From Megamerina dolium (lineage: Eukaryota; Arthropoda; Insecta; Diptera; Megamerinidae): 64,000 nucleotides of DNA. Below the pieces are notes generated by a model, which worked only from the letters and a program-made list of their open reading frames with translations, had not been told where the DNA came from and did no database searches. The DNA is taken from NCBI GenBank assembly GCA_963854835.1, contig OY978525.1, positions 103,371,388 through 103,435,387 on the forward strand, read 5' to 3'. Below are positions 24,036 to 35,868 of this stretch, one piece after another (within the stretch, counting starts at the first letter, position 1; each line of letters opens with the position of its first letter). Both the position numbers and the translations under genes were made by a program.

Positions 24036-27000
24036 TATATATCTTTATATAATGAACCTTTAGATGATTTGGTATAAAATTGTTGAAATTCATAGCTCCC
24101 AAAATTATCAATTATTACTCAATTATCAATTATTATACATTTCGATTGAATTATGGTACGATTATATTGTTTATTATAGAACTTTTAAAATACCGAATTA
24201 TATCAAATTTCATTATTTACCGCTTCAGATTTTGCTCATATGTATTTTATAATGACTTTTACAAATTCGAAGCATCTATATAATTTACGGATTATTCGGT
24301 CCTATTCAAGTATTCTTTTGAATGGACATATTGTACTTATAAGAGTTATGATGTATATGAGTTGAATCATAGATTTCCAATATAAGGGTATGTGCGAGTA
24401 TATATATAATAATTCGATTACATTTGATGAGGATTTTATTGAAGATATTATACATATATATGTAACAATATTGTTTTCAGATTATTTATTTTTGCAAATT
24501 CTTTTTCCGTATAATATTTGCCCATCCAATGTATATCTACTTTTTCGCAGAAAAATCTAAGCTTTAAAAATCATGGAATAATTCAAAAGAAATTTAAAAG
24601 AATTAAATGTTAAATGTAATGATGATTTTAATCAAATCAAATCAAATTGTGAAATTTACTTACATAATTGTATGAGAATATCTTACTTAGAAGTAGTAAC
24701 TGTAAAAAGCACAATGAAGTATGCAAAACAAATTAATTTTAGTACTGGGAAATCAGGTTTCTTATCAAATAAGTAAATAAATGTACACAATAATTGCCTG
24801 CAGGTATTAAATATGAGCAATATCAGACATACAAGCACACGGTCATACATTCATACAAAATATTAATATGTGTATATATATGTGTGTATTGGCATTGCGA
24901 ATATTCTAGATATTTTGTATGTAATTTCTGTCAATATTCATATTCTCTCATTTGCATACATACATACTCGTATAAACATGATTTTGTTGATTCTTTTTTA
25001 TGATATCTTGATAATTGCCAATTCTTCACCCTTCAAGCATTGAAGTCCATATCACTTTTTTGATACGATACTATATCATTAGTTTGATTAGATAAATAAA
25101 CTGGTAAAATGTAGTTGAATTTGGTAAAATGCAGTTAACAGGAAGCTATTTTTGTACAAATCAGTCAATTGCTTTCTCTTCTTCTCCATGTGGAATTCTT
25201 ACCTATATAAATTCGAATAATATTTAAATAAATACACACACTCATATTTAGCTAGAATGACAAGTAAATTGTAAATAACAATAACAAAAAGTAAAAGGTA
25301 CATAAGCAAATGTTGTGATAATCATATGCATACATTGAATTTAGATTGAATTTACGTGTCAAAAGCAGATGTTTTATATTCTAGTAAACATGTGGGCGCA
25401 TATGGATTCACATACGTGATACAAATGTGTATACACATACATACATACATGTATTCGTATTATGCTAAGTGATAAAAGTGATTTTTATTGTATGCGTACC
25501 AACATAGATAACATTATATATAAATATATGAGTGCGCGATACTTGAAATATAAGCTGATAAAATTGTTGGCATTTTTGTTGTTGTTGAGTTTTTTTTTTA
25601 TTTATTTTTATTTTAACTTTATTTCACCAATAATGAAGCAATATGAATGTTTTGATATGAATGTAATAGCAATGATGTCAAAATAAAATATAAAATATAT
25701 TCACATGTATTTATTATCTATTTGGAAGTAAAGTTTGCTTTCTTTAAAATCGACATTTACATTAAATGTTAAAGTAAAGTGATTGAATATAATCCCTTAA
25801 GAAAACATAAGTACATTGTTAAATATTATCGAAAAATACACTTGCATTCACATATCAGAAGCATGTAGGTAGCACCTAGTAAATTATTGAAATTATTCTA
25901 TGGTGTTTCGGTACGTATGAGTGATCTACATATAATCTGAAGTTGGTATGTTTTGTCATTTTATTCAAAATTTATTTACTTCTGATTTATTTCTGTAAAT
26001 TCATAAACTAAATTTATGTACTAAAGTTATAAGTGTTTTTTGTATTATACATCAGTTATACTGCATTTTATATATCTCACTTTAAGCTTAGCACTTATCT
26101 ATAACTGTTAAGATCTGTGTCCAGCGTATCACTTCATAGTTCACAATGCATGTATGCATTTATATTGGAATTTAGTACAATGAAAATTGGCTCAGATTTT
26201 AAATACCATATTTATTAGGAAATTCTCAGTCAAATGCTAATAGTGAACTACGTCATGTTTTACCCTTTCACTAGATCATTATGAAAGATATATGGAAAAA
26301 ATATTTCGTAGTATTTTATATTTTATTTAGACTACAGTCAAGCAAAAAGCATATTAAAATCAGGCTTAAATGTTTTAATTCAGTTCTGTTCATTTCAATG
26401 AACATCGTTTGAAACCAAAACCATTTTATAATACAATTGTTTTCACAGAAAGAAAATATACTTATTTGCTGCCAACTATAATAATAATCTGTGCCCATAT
26501 AACAGAGAAACTTATATTTTTCTAACATTTCACAAAAAAGAATTCACAGAAATTATACCAAAACCTATCTTTCTTCGCATTAACTCCAACATACCTTTGC
26601 TGTTCTGACCAATGTTAATTGAATGAATATGAAATGATAAGCAGACTACCCTTAGAAAACTGTTTTGGCAAGTCAATAACAAAAACAAAACAAATACAAT
26701 TATTTTAATGCATTTGAGTATCGTGTCCATTTCAATGTACAAATATAGTGAAAGGATTAAATAACGAACTCTGCTTCATTTTTTCTTTTATAAACGATAG
26801 TTGTATATTTATAATCGGATCGAAAAGTTGGGGTCTATCAATTAAATTTGAAATACTATGTCCAAAATGTTTACAAATAAATAAGATGGCATTCATCAAT
26901 ATTAAGAGTGGTTCATTGATTTTGCAGTTCAGTCTCAAATATTAAAATCGGTATCACGGGATCATAGTTATCTCTAAGTAGATTATAACAACTTACAGAG

Positions 27001-28621
27001 CAAATGGCGTGCTGAGGAGATTTTTTATTTCATTTTACTCTAACGACTAAAATAAGGAGCTGTGTAGCAATTATGTTTGCCTCACAGCAATTTTATAGGG
27101 GATCATGACAATATTCTGAGTTCGATTGGTCGAATTTTGCGATATGTAGTTGGTACCCATATATTTAGATAAAATCTTTGAGGAGACATGGCACAGTTTA
27201 GCATTAAAATTGCTCTAAATTAAAAATGTATAAATTTTTTTGGTACACACTTAAATTTGTAAATGAACACACTTATGGACCATATTGGAAAGTCAAACCC
27301 TTAATTGCTCTAGGGTCGATATCTAGGCATCTTTGAGGTTATTTGTTAATTTTCATGTGCTTTTTTGATCAATTTGTATGGAAATCCCCTTAAGCATAAA
27401 GGTAGAGAGTTAATATTTTGCAGGTAAGATATTCGTTATCAACACTACATGTAGATTGGTCTTACATTTCATCCCTCTACGTGCACCCTGTGAGTGAAAA
27501 CCTACAAAATTTGTAGCAGAGCTAAGGGATATATAAATTAAGGGATAAAATATAGTATGTATCAAACCTCCATTATCCCAAATATCAAATATATACAATA
27601 AAATGACCATGAACATCTAAAATACGATAATAGTTATGTAGTATATTTGCATAAGCTAAAATGTTTCGTGCAATATATTTAAAGTGTTTCCCTCAAATTT
27701 CTCATGAGAATATCTACACGTGTCTTAAAATATCAGTACATAAATATTGCATCAGCAAAATAAAAGAAGTTTCTTTAATATAAAATGAGGCAACAAAATT
27801 TGAATTTATTTGCACAGTCAAATATACGCAGATAAATTATATGTTATCCTTATATACGATTACATATATTCGACATATGAATGTACCAGTATATAAGCAT
27901 ATGTATTTTACTTATATAGCCTATACAAAAAAATATTGTAATTGCTTCAAACACACTACTTCAGACTGTATTCATTTAAGGTCACTATCGTATAGGATAT
28001 ATAATATCGAGCATGATTCAACTATATTGTATATAGTACGAGTACACTGTTTAGAGTACTCGCATTTGCTATTGGGTAAATATAGTACAATAAATTCAAA
28101 TACGTAATAGCAACATACTAGCCCATATTTGTATTGTGTGTTCATGTTCAATCGAAAGTAAATATATATTTTATACATACGAGTACAATCCTAACATATA
28201 TATATATATATATATATATATTCATACTATTCATGCGAACATATGTTGATTGTTTAAATTAAATACATACATGGCATTCTTACGATAAGTTTAACATTTG
28301 GCAAATATGTGTGTGTGTCCCATTGTCTGAAATGAGTTTATAGAATATACCATAGCAAAAGTATAAGCAAAATTAGAAACCAGTAGCACCAGCACCGTAT
28401 AAACAAATTGAAAACAAATTTACACAAATTTAATCAAGTGTAAAATTTTAGTTGACTTCATTTTATCCACTTGTTTCTGCTTCAGCATTCTATACATAAT
28501 ATGTCTATAAGCTCACAATGTAAAAATCAACAATGACATACACCTGTTTGCATAGCAAATACATACATATAGAATATACATATCAATACTTATATATGTA
28601 TTGTATAATATGTATGTAAGT
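24036..28621. other. AT-rich non-coding stretch, no gene seen
   Basis: Open frames here are short and AT-driven. A stretch about 27290-27420 faintly resembles part of the TTAA-flanked family at 60.5 kb (ATTTGTATGGAAATCC versus TTTTGTATGGCAATCC), but I could not find ends. A (TA)n run lies at 28196-28221. Confidence 0.45.
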
Positions 28622-31169
28622 TTAACCCATTAAAGACTGACCATAGATCGGCTCATACGATTTTGATGAAATTTGTATTGGCGTGCCTGGTGAACCATAG
28701 AAGTTGAAAGAAAAAATATTTTTTTTTTTATCTGCACCCACACCTGAGATATGGTATGGGTATTTAAATACCCGACAGGCCATGGTGTGACCTGCTTTCG
28801 CTTTAACTTTTTTGCCAAAAAATAATCCGCGGTATTTCGTTCTCGTTATGTGCGCGAGCGATATTTGCAAAATATAGAAAAAGGGGTTTCCCCGAAATAA
28901 GCTAAAGAAAGTATGCGTACGAAAACATGAGAAAGCTTTTCATTGTAGTGGTGGTCATTGAGTAGTGCTGTTTTTAGCTTGAGGTATTTTGAACTGAAAA
29001 TGATTCGTCGACAACAAATTTTAACAGCTGCTGAAGTGGAAGCTTTTCTCAATGATTTATCTGATGGAGATAGTGATGGAGAAGAGGTAGGTCAACATGC
29101 CGACTTTATTAATGTTATTATAACGCCACCCGATGCCGTCGATGCTGTAAGTGACAATGAGGAATTGGATGATGATGTCCAATTGTTGCGCGATGAGCGG
29201 GAACTGCCCCGTGAGATTGCCGGACAGTTTGAAATTGAATGTATTTAAGATTATTGGAACGAAAATATGCCATTGGAGGGTGATGATGAGGAAAACGAAG
29301 CCGAAATTGACCAAGAAAATGATGCGGATATGTCCTCAACATCTAAAGGTCGTGGCCGCAAATCGCTATCGAAATCGAAAAAAGCAACAAAACGACCCCG
29401 AATTGATGAAGAAAGTAAGCCAAAATGGTCCCGGAAGGAAAACTATGAATTCGATAAGATTCCGTTTGACGATACATTTGCTTCTTACAAAGCGTTATAT
29501 GAAAACATTGGTGCTATGGATCCTGTGCAGCTTTGGGAAATGTTTATTGACGAGGAAGTGTTGCAATTGTTGGTCACCTCTACTAATCAATATGCTGCGG
29601 AAAACAATTGTCTATCATTCGCTACTTCAATTAGCGAAATAAAAATATTTTTGGGCGTATTGTACATCACAGGATACCACACCTTGCCGCAAACAAATTA
29701 TTACTGGTCAAATCGAGAATCGCTAGGCTGCTCGCTAATAAAGGAATGTATTTCACGGGACAGATTCAAAAAAATCAAACAATACTTTCACGTCTGCGAC
29801 AACTCAGCGCTGGATCCGAAAAACAAATTTGCAAAAGTTGCACCATTGAATAATTTATTAAATAAAAAATTCCTTCAATTTGGCATATTTTCTCACAATC
29901 TTTCGATTGATGAGCAAATGATAGCCTACTATGGCCGAGATTCATGTAAGATGTTCATCAAAAGTAAACCAATTCGATTTGGATACAAGTATTGGTGCTT
30001 AGCCTCGACAGAAGGATACTTATACCAGTTTATCCCGTACGCTGGTGCATCAGAGCAAAAAGATCCCGACTTTGGACTTGGAGAACGAACTGTCTTATCA
30101 CTTTTGTCGCATCTAGAGGACCGCTCTAAGCACACTGTAATGTTTGACAACTTTTTCACAAGTCACGAGCTAATGACGCGTTTATCAAAGGATGGATACT
30201 TCGCTTTGGGAACTGTACGTGATAATCGGACCAATCATGCCCCATTGATAAGCATCAAAGAAATGCGCAAGAAACCTCGCGGGACATCTGACTTTTATTT
30301 TGATAGAAACAATTCAATACTTGCAGTGCGTTGGAACGATAATGCAGTAAGTTATTCTCAGAAACGTTCCATTTTGTCCCACCGTTAATCATTATTCCTA
30401 TATTTTCAGGTTGTAACTTTACTATCGAATTTCATGAGCCATACGCCAATATCTTATGCAAAGCGGTATGATCGAAAGCAACAAAAAAATGTTCTAATTG
30501 ATCAGCCTCATTTGGTCAGCCAATATAATAATCGAATGGGTGGTGTGGACCTTTTGAAGTGCCAGACAAACTTGCATCCAGCTCCTTGCTTTTCGGACTA
30601 CCATAAAGGTGTTGCACCAGACCAACAAAAAAAAGCAATGGCTCAATGAAAATTTTTTTTATAAACGTTGCCAATTTTTAATAAAATAAGAAAAATTCAA
30701 ATTTCTATGCGCTTTTTATTTACTTCAATTTATATTTGTCATACAACAAAAAATTGCATTTTGACTACACACCATGGACTGTCGGGTATTAAATACCCAT
30801 TTTCAAAATATCTCGTGTGACGACCAGGTTTGTTAGCGCATTTTTGCTTGATTGTCTCTATTCTAAAAAGGATACCTTAGGCCACCTAGAAAGAGTGCGC
30901 GTTTTCCATTTTTTCCCATTTTTCATTTATTTGGGAGCACTTTCCTAAGCATTTTCCGACTCAGAAAAAAACAGAATTTTCAATGGTACAAAACTTAAGG
31001 AAAACCCAGGAAAATTTGTATGGTTTTATTTTTTATTTTTAGATTTATCTTTCCTCTTCACTATTATGAAAAAAATACCTCGATGTCTATTTCCTAGTTC
31101 GTGCTAAAATTTTTTAAGTTTCAGAGTTTTCTTGGGTATTTAAATACCCAATAGACTAAAATGGGTTAA
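28622..31169 (+). mobile_element. piggyBac-like DNA transposon with TTAA target sites
   Basis: TTAA at 28622-28625 and 31166-31169 bracket a 2540-bp body. Its ends are imperfect inverted repeats: CCCATTAAAGACTGACC on the left, and CCCATTTTAGTCTATTG on the right read from the opposite strand. A palindromic box GGGTATTTAAATACCC recurs: at 28758 followed by GACAGGCCATGG, inverted at 30772-30798 with the matching CCATGGACTGTC flank, and again at 31134-31149 next to the right end. The element holds one transposase gene. TTAA targets, CCC ends and the transposase family agree with each other. Confidence 0.93.
29000..30649 (+). pseudogene. piggyBac-family transposase, one intron, inactivated
   Basis: DDD transposase of the DDE_Tnp_1_7 family. 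Exon 1 29000-30346 begins MIRRQQILTAAEVEAFLNDL, with an acidic N-terminus. A 63-nt intron 30347-30409 (GTAAGT...TTTTCAG) contains an in-frame stop, and exon 2 is 30410-30649. Core motifs are present: FFDDTF-like FDKIPFDDTF, SIDEQM (D codon 29909-29911), MFDNFFTS (D 30146-30148), YNNRMGGVD (D 30548-30550). Two defects: an in-frame TAA at 29246-29248 and loss of most of the region after the third Asp. GGVDLLKCQTN runs straight into PAPCFSDYHK, which looks like the end of the Cys-rich C-terminal finger, so an internal deletion is likely. Probably a recently dead copy of an active family. Confidence 0.9.
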
Positions 31170-31452
31170 AAGTATATTTTTATTGTTTTCATTATTGCCA
31201 ATGGTTTAAAATGTTGGCATATAAAAATTTCTCTAAGTAATTGTGTATGTCTAAATATATTGTTTATTTCCATTAAATTGAATATTTTTCTAGGAATTTA
31301 TATTTTTTTTTTGTTTTTCCCTTCTTTACTAATATTATTTGTCGATTTTTAGCACGCATACCTTAGTATAATATATTATCGTATAACACAAATACACACA
31401 TATGTAACATATATACCATAAATGACTTGTTGATTTTTCAAATGTATATATA
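31170..31452. other. Spacer between two TTAA-bounded elements
   Basis: AT-rich, nothing recognisable. Confidence 0.5.
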
Positions 31453-32048
31453 TTAAGGTGGGTTTAAACCAAAGTACCAGGCATAAAATTTCGATAGTTA
31501 CAAGTATTACTTCCCAAGTAAGCATAACGTTTTTCACTAAATCATAAATTGTGTAGGTAAATTGTGTTGTAGGGGTAAATATGATGAGAGAGAATATTAA
31601 AGAAAATTAACTGAAGGGAGTTGATCATATATTTGACCGGTGTTGAAGCGATTCCTTGGCAGCTATTATATATTTACTATATTCACATAAACCCATAACT
31701 AAACAGGAATTGCCTCTAGATGAATGACTAACCCCCATTTCCTTCTCAACATTTCCTCCGAACAAACTGATTGAAGAACCACCACGAAATTGATAATAGC
31801 TGTCGAGGAATGAACCCTAAAGCAGGGAAATATATAACAGACTCCATTAATTTTTCTATTTCAATATTTTCTCTTGATGTACTTACCCTTTATTAGGGGC
31901 ATGGAGGGTGTTCCCTTGCAAAATTGATTGTTTTATAGTGGCTGTCAAAATTATACACTGTGCTGATCTTTGGAAAGAAATGCTTGAAATTTTTCAAATT
32001 ATAAATTTTTCGCTACGCCCAGCTATTTCACAATTCAGCCCGCCTTAA
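31453..32048. mobile_element. TTAA-flanked MITE (piggyBac-type), family with 60.3-kb relative
   Basis: TTAA at 31453-31456 and 32045-32048 flank a 588-bp body with short inverted ends GGTGGGTTTA / GGCGGGCTGA. It has no ORF. Its reverse strand has blocks (AAATGTTGAGAAGGAAATGG; GGCAATTCCTGTTTAGTTAT) that recur in diverged form at 60.53-60.61 kb, so the two are one family. Confidence 0.65.
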
Positions 32049-33893
32049 TGTATACATATATTGTATATAGATAGTAACCCAATATATTTGGTTTTGAATA
32101 TTCTTCGCAAACATATTCAAAGTGATATCGTATGTATGCAAAGATGACGAATACAGATGTCAGGTGACACCTTCAACCAAAGCCATCAACAAGAAGCCAA
32201 TATTCATGCAGAGGTAGAGAGGTAAAGCATTGTTATTTGTTTGATTGCCTTCGAGTTATGCAAGAACATATTGAAACAATTTCGAATTTCTATAAAGATA
32301 TGTGTATGGGAGTATGAAATTAATTTTTCTTATTTAGAATTACTATGCTATGATGAAAATGTAAATGATATGATTTTGATGGTGAAAATAAAGAATGAGT
32401 GGGCATACTTGAATCATTGGAAGATAAAGAACGGAAGGTGGTACTTGTTTATGACCCATATTTGATACAAGCTGAATGTACAATATCATCAGGAATTGAT
32501 GACACAAAACAGCCTACAAATGTTAGCAATGGGATGTCGTATGAACTGAAGTGAAGGAATGACGAACAATGATTTCTTCATATGTGAAATACTATTCGAA
32601 TCATAAAAAGATAAGGTTTTTGTGTCATACAAAAAGTGTGCTGACTATTGGATCAATATTTTTCGAATAACAATAATAATAGTCTCTAAAACAAATCATG
32701 GGTATCCCCGGTCATCTGCATCAATATAAATACAATATGACAGAAGAATACTTAGTTCTAAGCATGATTCTCTGGTGGGGTTAGCTGCATGTATTATGAG
32801 CTGATTAACAAAATAATAACGGAAGATAGGTATAGGTATAATCGATGAATACCCAGTTAATTTTAACTCCTAGTACACCAGTCGTGTTTACTAGGCATTA
32901 CTCTGTTCAATCACTAATTTGTTCCGACCGCAGTTCGTTAGCAACACTATCATTCAAATAATGGCAAAATTTCATATATAGCATCAAAGATGTGTCAGCT
33001 TTTCTCACGTACACAAATGCTGCTAGAAATATAGGAAAATGTAGTGGCTTGTTATTAAACCAAGTATTATATTTCTCACGAAAATACATCGATAACTTAT
33101 TCCAATAGCTTTTATATTGAATCACAATAAATTTGATATTTTTTCTCTGCATTTATAGATTTCCTATTAGAAATACATTAGCTCAAGTATTACTAATATA
33201 AATATATACTTGCATATATCTATAAGTATGTACAATACATTTATACATATGTATATGCAAGTTATTGTAGACACGTTTCGTAAATCAGCTCCTATAATTG
33301 CTTACAGCAAAAGTTTGTTTTCTTTATATAAAATAATACCTTTGAATGAGTATAAAAACATATACATAAATATATTGGACATAAACATAAGTATGTATAG
33401 TGTAAATAACATATACATAAAAGTATATAACCCAGCTAAGCAAGATGGGTACTCGTTAAGTTAAATTAAAGGAGACTATAGATAGAATAAAAAATAGTAA
33501 CAACATTGCTGGAATAATAGTCGTAAAATGCTCTTAACTTTCAAAAAATATTCCAATATAAAGATTCTATCTAGAAACAATAAAGCTGGGTACAATTAGT
33601 TGAGCTGAAGCCATGTTTAGCCACTATGAAAAACCCTTTGTAATATATCATGACCTTTGTCTGGGATTCTTTATTAAATATATATATATAGTAGCAATAT
33701 GTAGATTGTCAGATATTTCGAATTAACCGATGATTACTCGATGATCGAATATGTATGATATAAATTCATGAATGAATTTTGATACATTAACATATATATT
33801 TCCTTTAGCAAGTTAAAAAAAATCCATCAAAATTTTTTGGAGGACTTACTTGGAGAGCTCAAAATAATAGGTCATCATGTCAAGTCATGTGCT
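32049..33893. other. AT-rich non-coding stretch, no gene seen
   Basis: No protein-like ORF and no repeat ends found. Confidence 0.5.
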
Positions 33894-34157
33894 TTAAGGG
33901 GGAATATACACCTAGAAAGGTAAAAAAAATTGATTTTTTTTTCTTTGTGTTTTCTTTACGCTTGTTGTCTTAGAAGTGTCTAGTCAAAATTTGAAGCAAA
34001 AATTCGAAGAAAGAAAGATACAGTGCACACCTCTGTGCACTGTGTAAGTGGAAAAATTTTGATATTTACCTTGTACTCAAGTTTCAATCGCGTTTTTCTC
34101 GAACCCATGTTTTCCAAATCGGTGACCACGATAACTCGGAAACCACTGTACCGATCA

Positions 34158-34524
34158 ACTTGAGTTTTATAAAATAAAAAATAAATATGTGGCACTTAAA
34201 GCCCCAAAGGGCTCATTGGCCGAGCTTCTCTTCCATTACTGTTGTGCGTCTTAAATTTTGGACAGTATTAGAATGGACCTACTTATTTTAGCCGGTTCCG
34301 AACTCACTTTTTCTGAGCTTTGTCACAGTTCTTTTTAGAAGCTTTTTCATGGCAAGTTGTTACTGTGGGAAGAATTGCCAATTGCTTGCCGACAGGTGGG
34401 TACTGTTCGAAAGAAAAATCTTTTCGATATTAAATTTGTTATGCATCAGCCGGGTATTGAACCACGACCTACAGATCAGAAGGCGAACACACTAACCACT
34501 GAGCTACGGCACTTGAGTTTTATA
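34158..34524 (-). repeat. Full-length tRNA-derived SINE with 14-bp target duplication
   Basis: ACTTGAGTTTTATA is present at 34158-34171 and 34511-34524, bracketing a 339-bp SINE on the minus strand. The tRNA-like head is at the high-coordinate end (A-box-like TAGCTCAGTGGTTAG, B-box-like GGTTCAATACC). The body includes the GGACAGTATTAG block, and the tail is A-rich (AATAAAAAATAAA). It is inserted inside the MITE at 33.9-35.0 kb, so it is the younger of the two. Confidence 0.92.
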
Positions 34525-34545
34525 GTGTTCATTTAATACATAATT

Positions 34546-34704
34546 ATCTAGTCTTTGTCGTAGGGGTTTTTTTTAGAAGCCTAGATTTTGTTTTATCGAC
34601 AAAATAAGAACGATTTTTGGTCTCAAAATTGCTACTTTCAGTTTCAACACTCGCCAATTCGTAAAAAAAACTATTTTAAGCAACCCCTACGACAATGACT
34701 AGAT
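34546..34704. repeat. Internal inverted repeat in MITE
   Basis: ATCTAGTCTTTGTCGTAGGG at 34546 and its reverse complement, with one mismatch, ending at 34704, separated by about 113 nt. It could form a hairpin of about 23 bp. Confidence 0.85.
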
Positions 34705-35699
34705 TATAGTCTAAATTTTATTAATCTTTTTCATTTTTGTTATTCTGATGATTACAGATAAAATGAGAGTGGTCACCGCGAAGGACTTCACTTTTGCGAC
34801 AGTTGAAAGATGACGTGTGTACTTAACTAATATTGTAAATAAAATAAAAAAAAAATTTCGACATGTTCTGGAAAGTAAGCGCTTTCATTGAGAAAAAAAT
34901 CCACCCAATAATGCCTATAGGTTTTCTACAAAAAATTCATCAAAATAGCCTTTTTTCGGCGCTCCTAGGTGTATATTCCCCCTTAAATTATAAATTATTC
35001 AAAAGAGAAAATATATTTCATATTTAAATAATAGCTGGGTAAATATTTTTTGACTACAATGTATATAGGATATACCAATATGGCTGAATGTATGTTTGTG
35101 TGCCTATACATAAATACCGGATAAAAGCTATTTATCAATTAGTAAGCAATCACCACATGGCCATTCATAGCATTCATATTATTATTATTGATCTATTCAA
35201 GGACTTTCAATATTATGACAACAAGTTAGATTTAATGCTGGTAGAATGATACAATATATGATTGTGGCTATTAGTATTTGAATCTCATAAGAAAAAAGAG
35301 AAATACAGAAATAAGGCTAGGATGTGGTACAAGTTTGAAAAACATAGTTGTAATTCTATGAAATCGTTGATGCCAAATATGATGTACTTTAAATATTGGA
35401 TAGATTAAATATAATATTTCAATATATGTAAAATCAGTACACACCGTTAAGGTAGGAACCACGAAGAGAATTGTCTAATTTTTTAGTCTCATATTTATGT
35501 TGACTTTCACAGATGAGTTCATATAATCACGTTACTTATAGGCAAATAATACATTAATAAACTAAAGATAATATTCTACATTTTCTATTATTTTAAACTG
35601 TAATCAAACTTTTACTACTTATACTTGTGTATTTTCGTCAGTGATCACATGAAGCCAATTTGAATCGACGAACCATGGTCACAAAGTGCTTCAAAAATT

Positions 35700-35868
35700 T
35701 CAAAAATTGTTTCTATGTTTAGTTTTCTAATCCATTTATGTGGTGCAACATTCGAATAATTTAAATTTCAGCATCAGGGACTGCAACCCAACGTCCAATT
35801 TCAGTTGTAGCGTAAGTTACCCTGTGCCGACTGTAAATCAATCAATCAATCAATCAATTATGGAGTAT
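35700..35868 (+). repeat. Possible LINE 3' end with (AATC)n tail
   Basis: A less AT-rich block (CAGGGACTGCAACCCAACGT ... CCCTGTGCCGACTGTA) runs directly into about five AATC units. A unique segment ending in a short tandem tetramer is how many LINE 3' ends look. No coding remnant or target duplication found. Confidence 0.3.

Larger units (their letters stand above)
33894..34986. mobile_element. TTAA-flanked MITE with near-perfect inverted ends, SINE nested inside
   Basis: TTAA at 33894-33897 and 34983-34986. The ends match over at least 18 bp: GGGGGAATATACACCTAG on the left and its reverse complement at the right. Without the nested SINE (34172-34510 plus one 14-bp duplication) the element is about 730 bp. 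It has no ORF. It contains an internal inverted repeat (34546-34568 against 34682-34704). TTAA targets and GGG ends suggest mobilisation by a piggyBac transposase. Confidence 0.85.

Noticed and set aside
34020..34060. Palindrome-like TGTGCACTGTG patch as an operator
   Set aside because: It is inside the MITE body, short, and there is nothing to connect it to a regulator.
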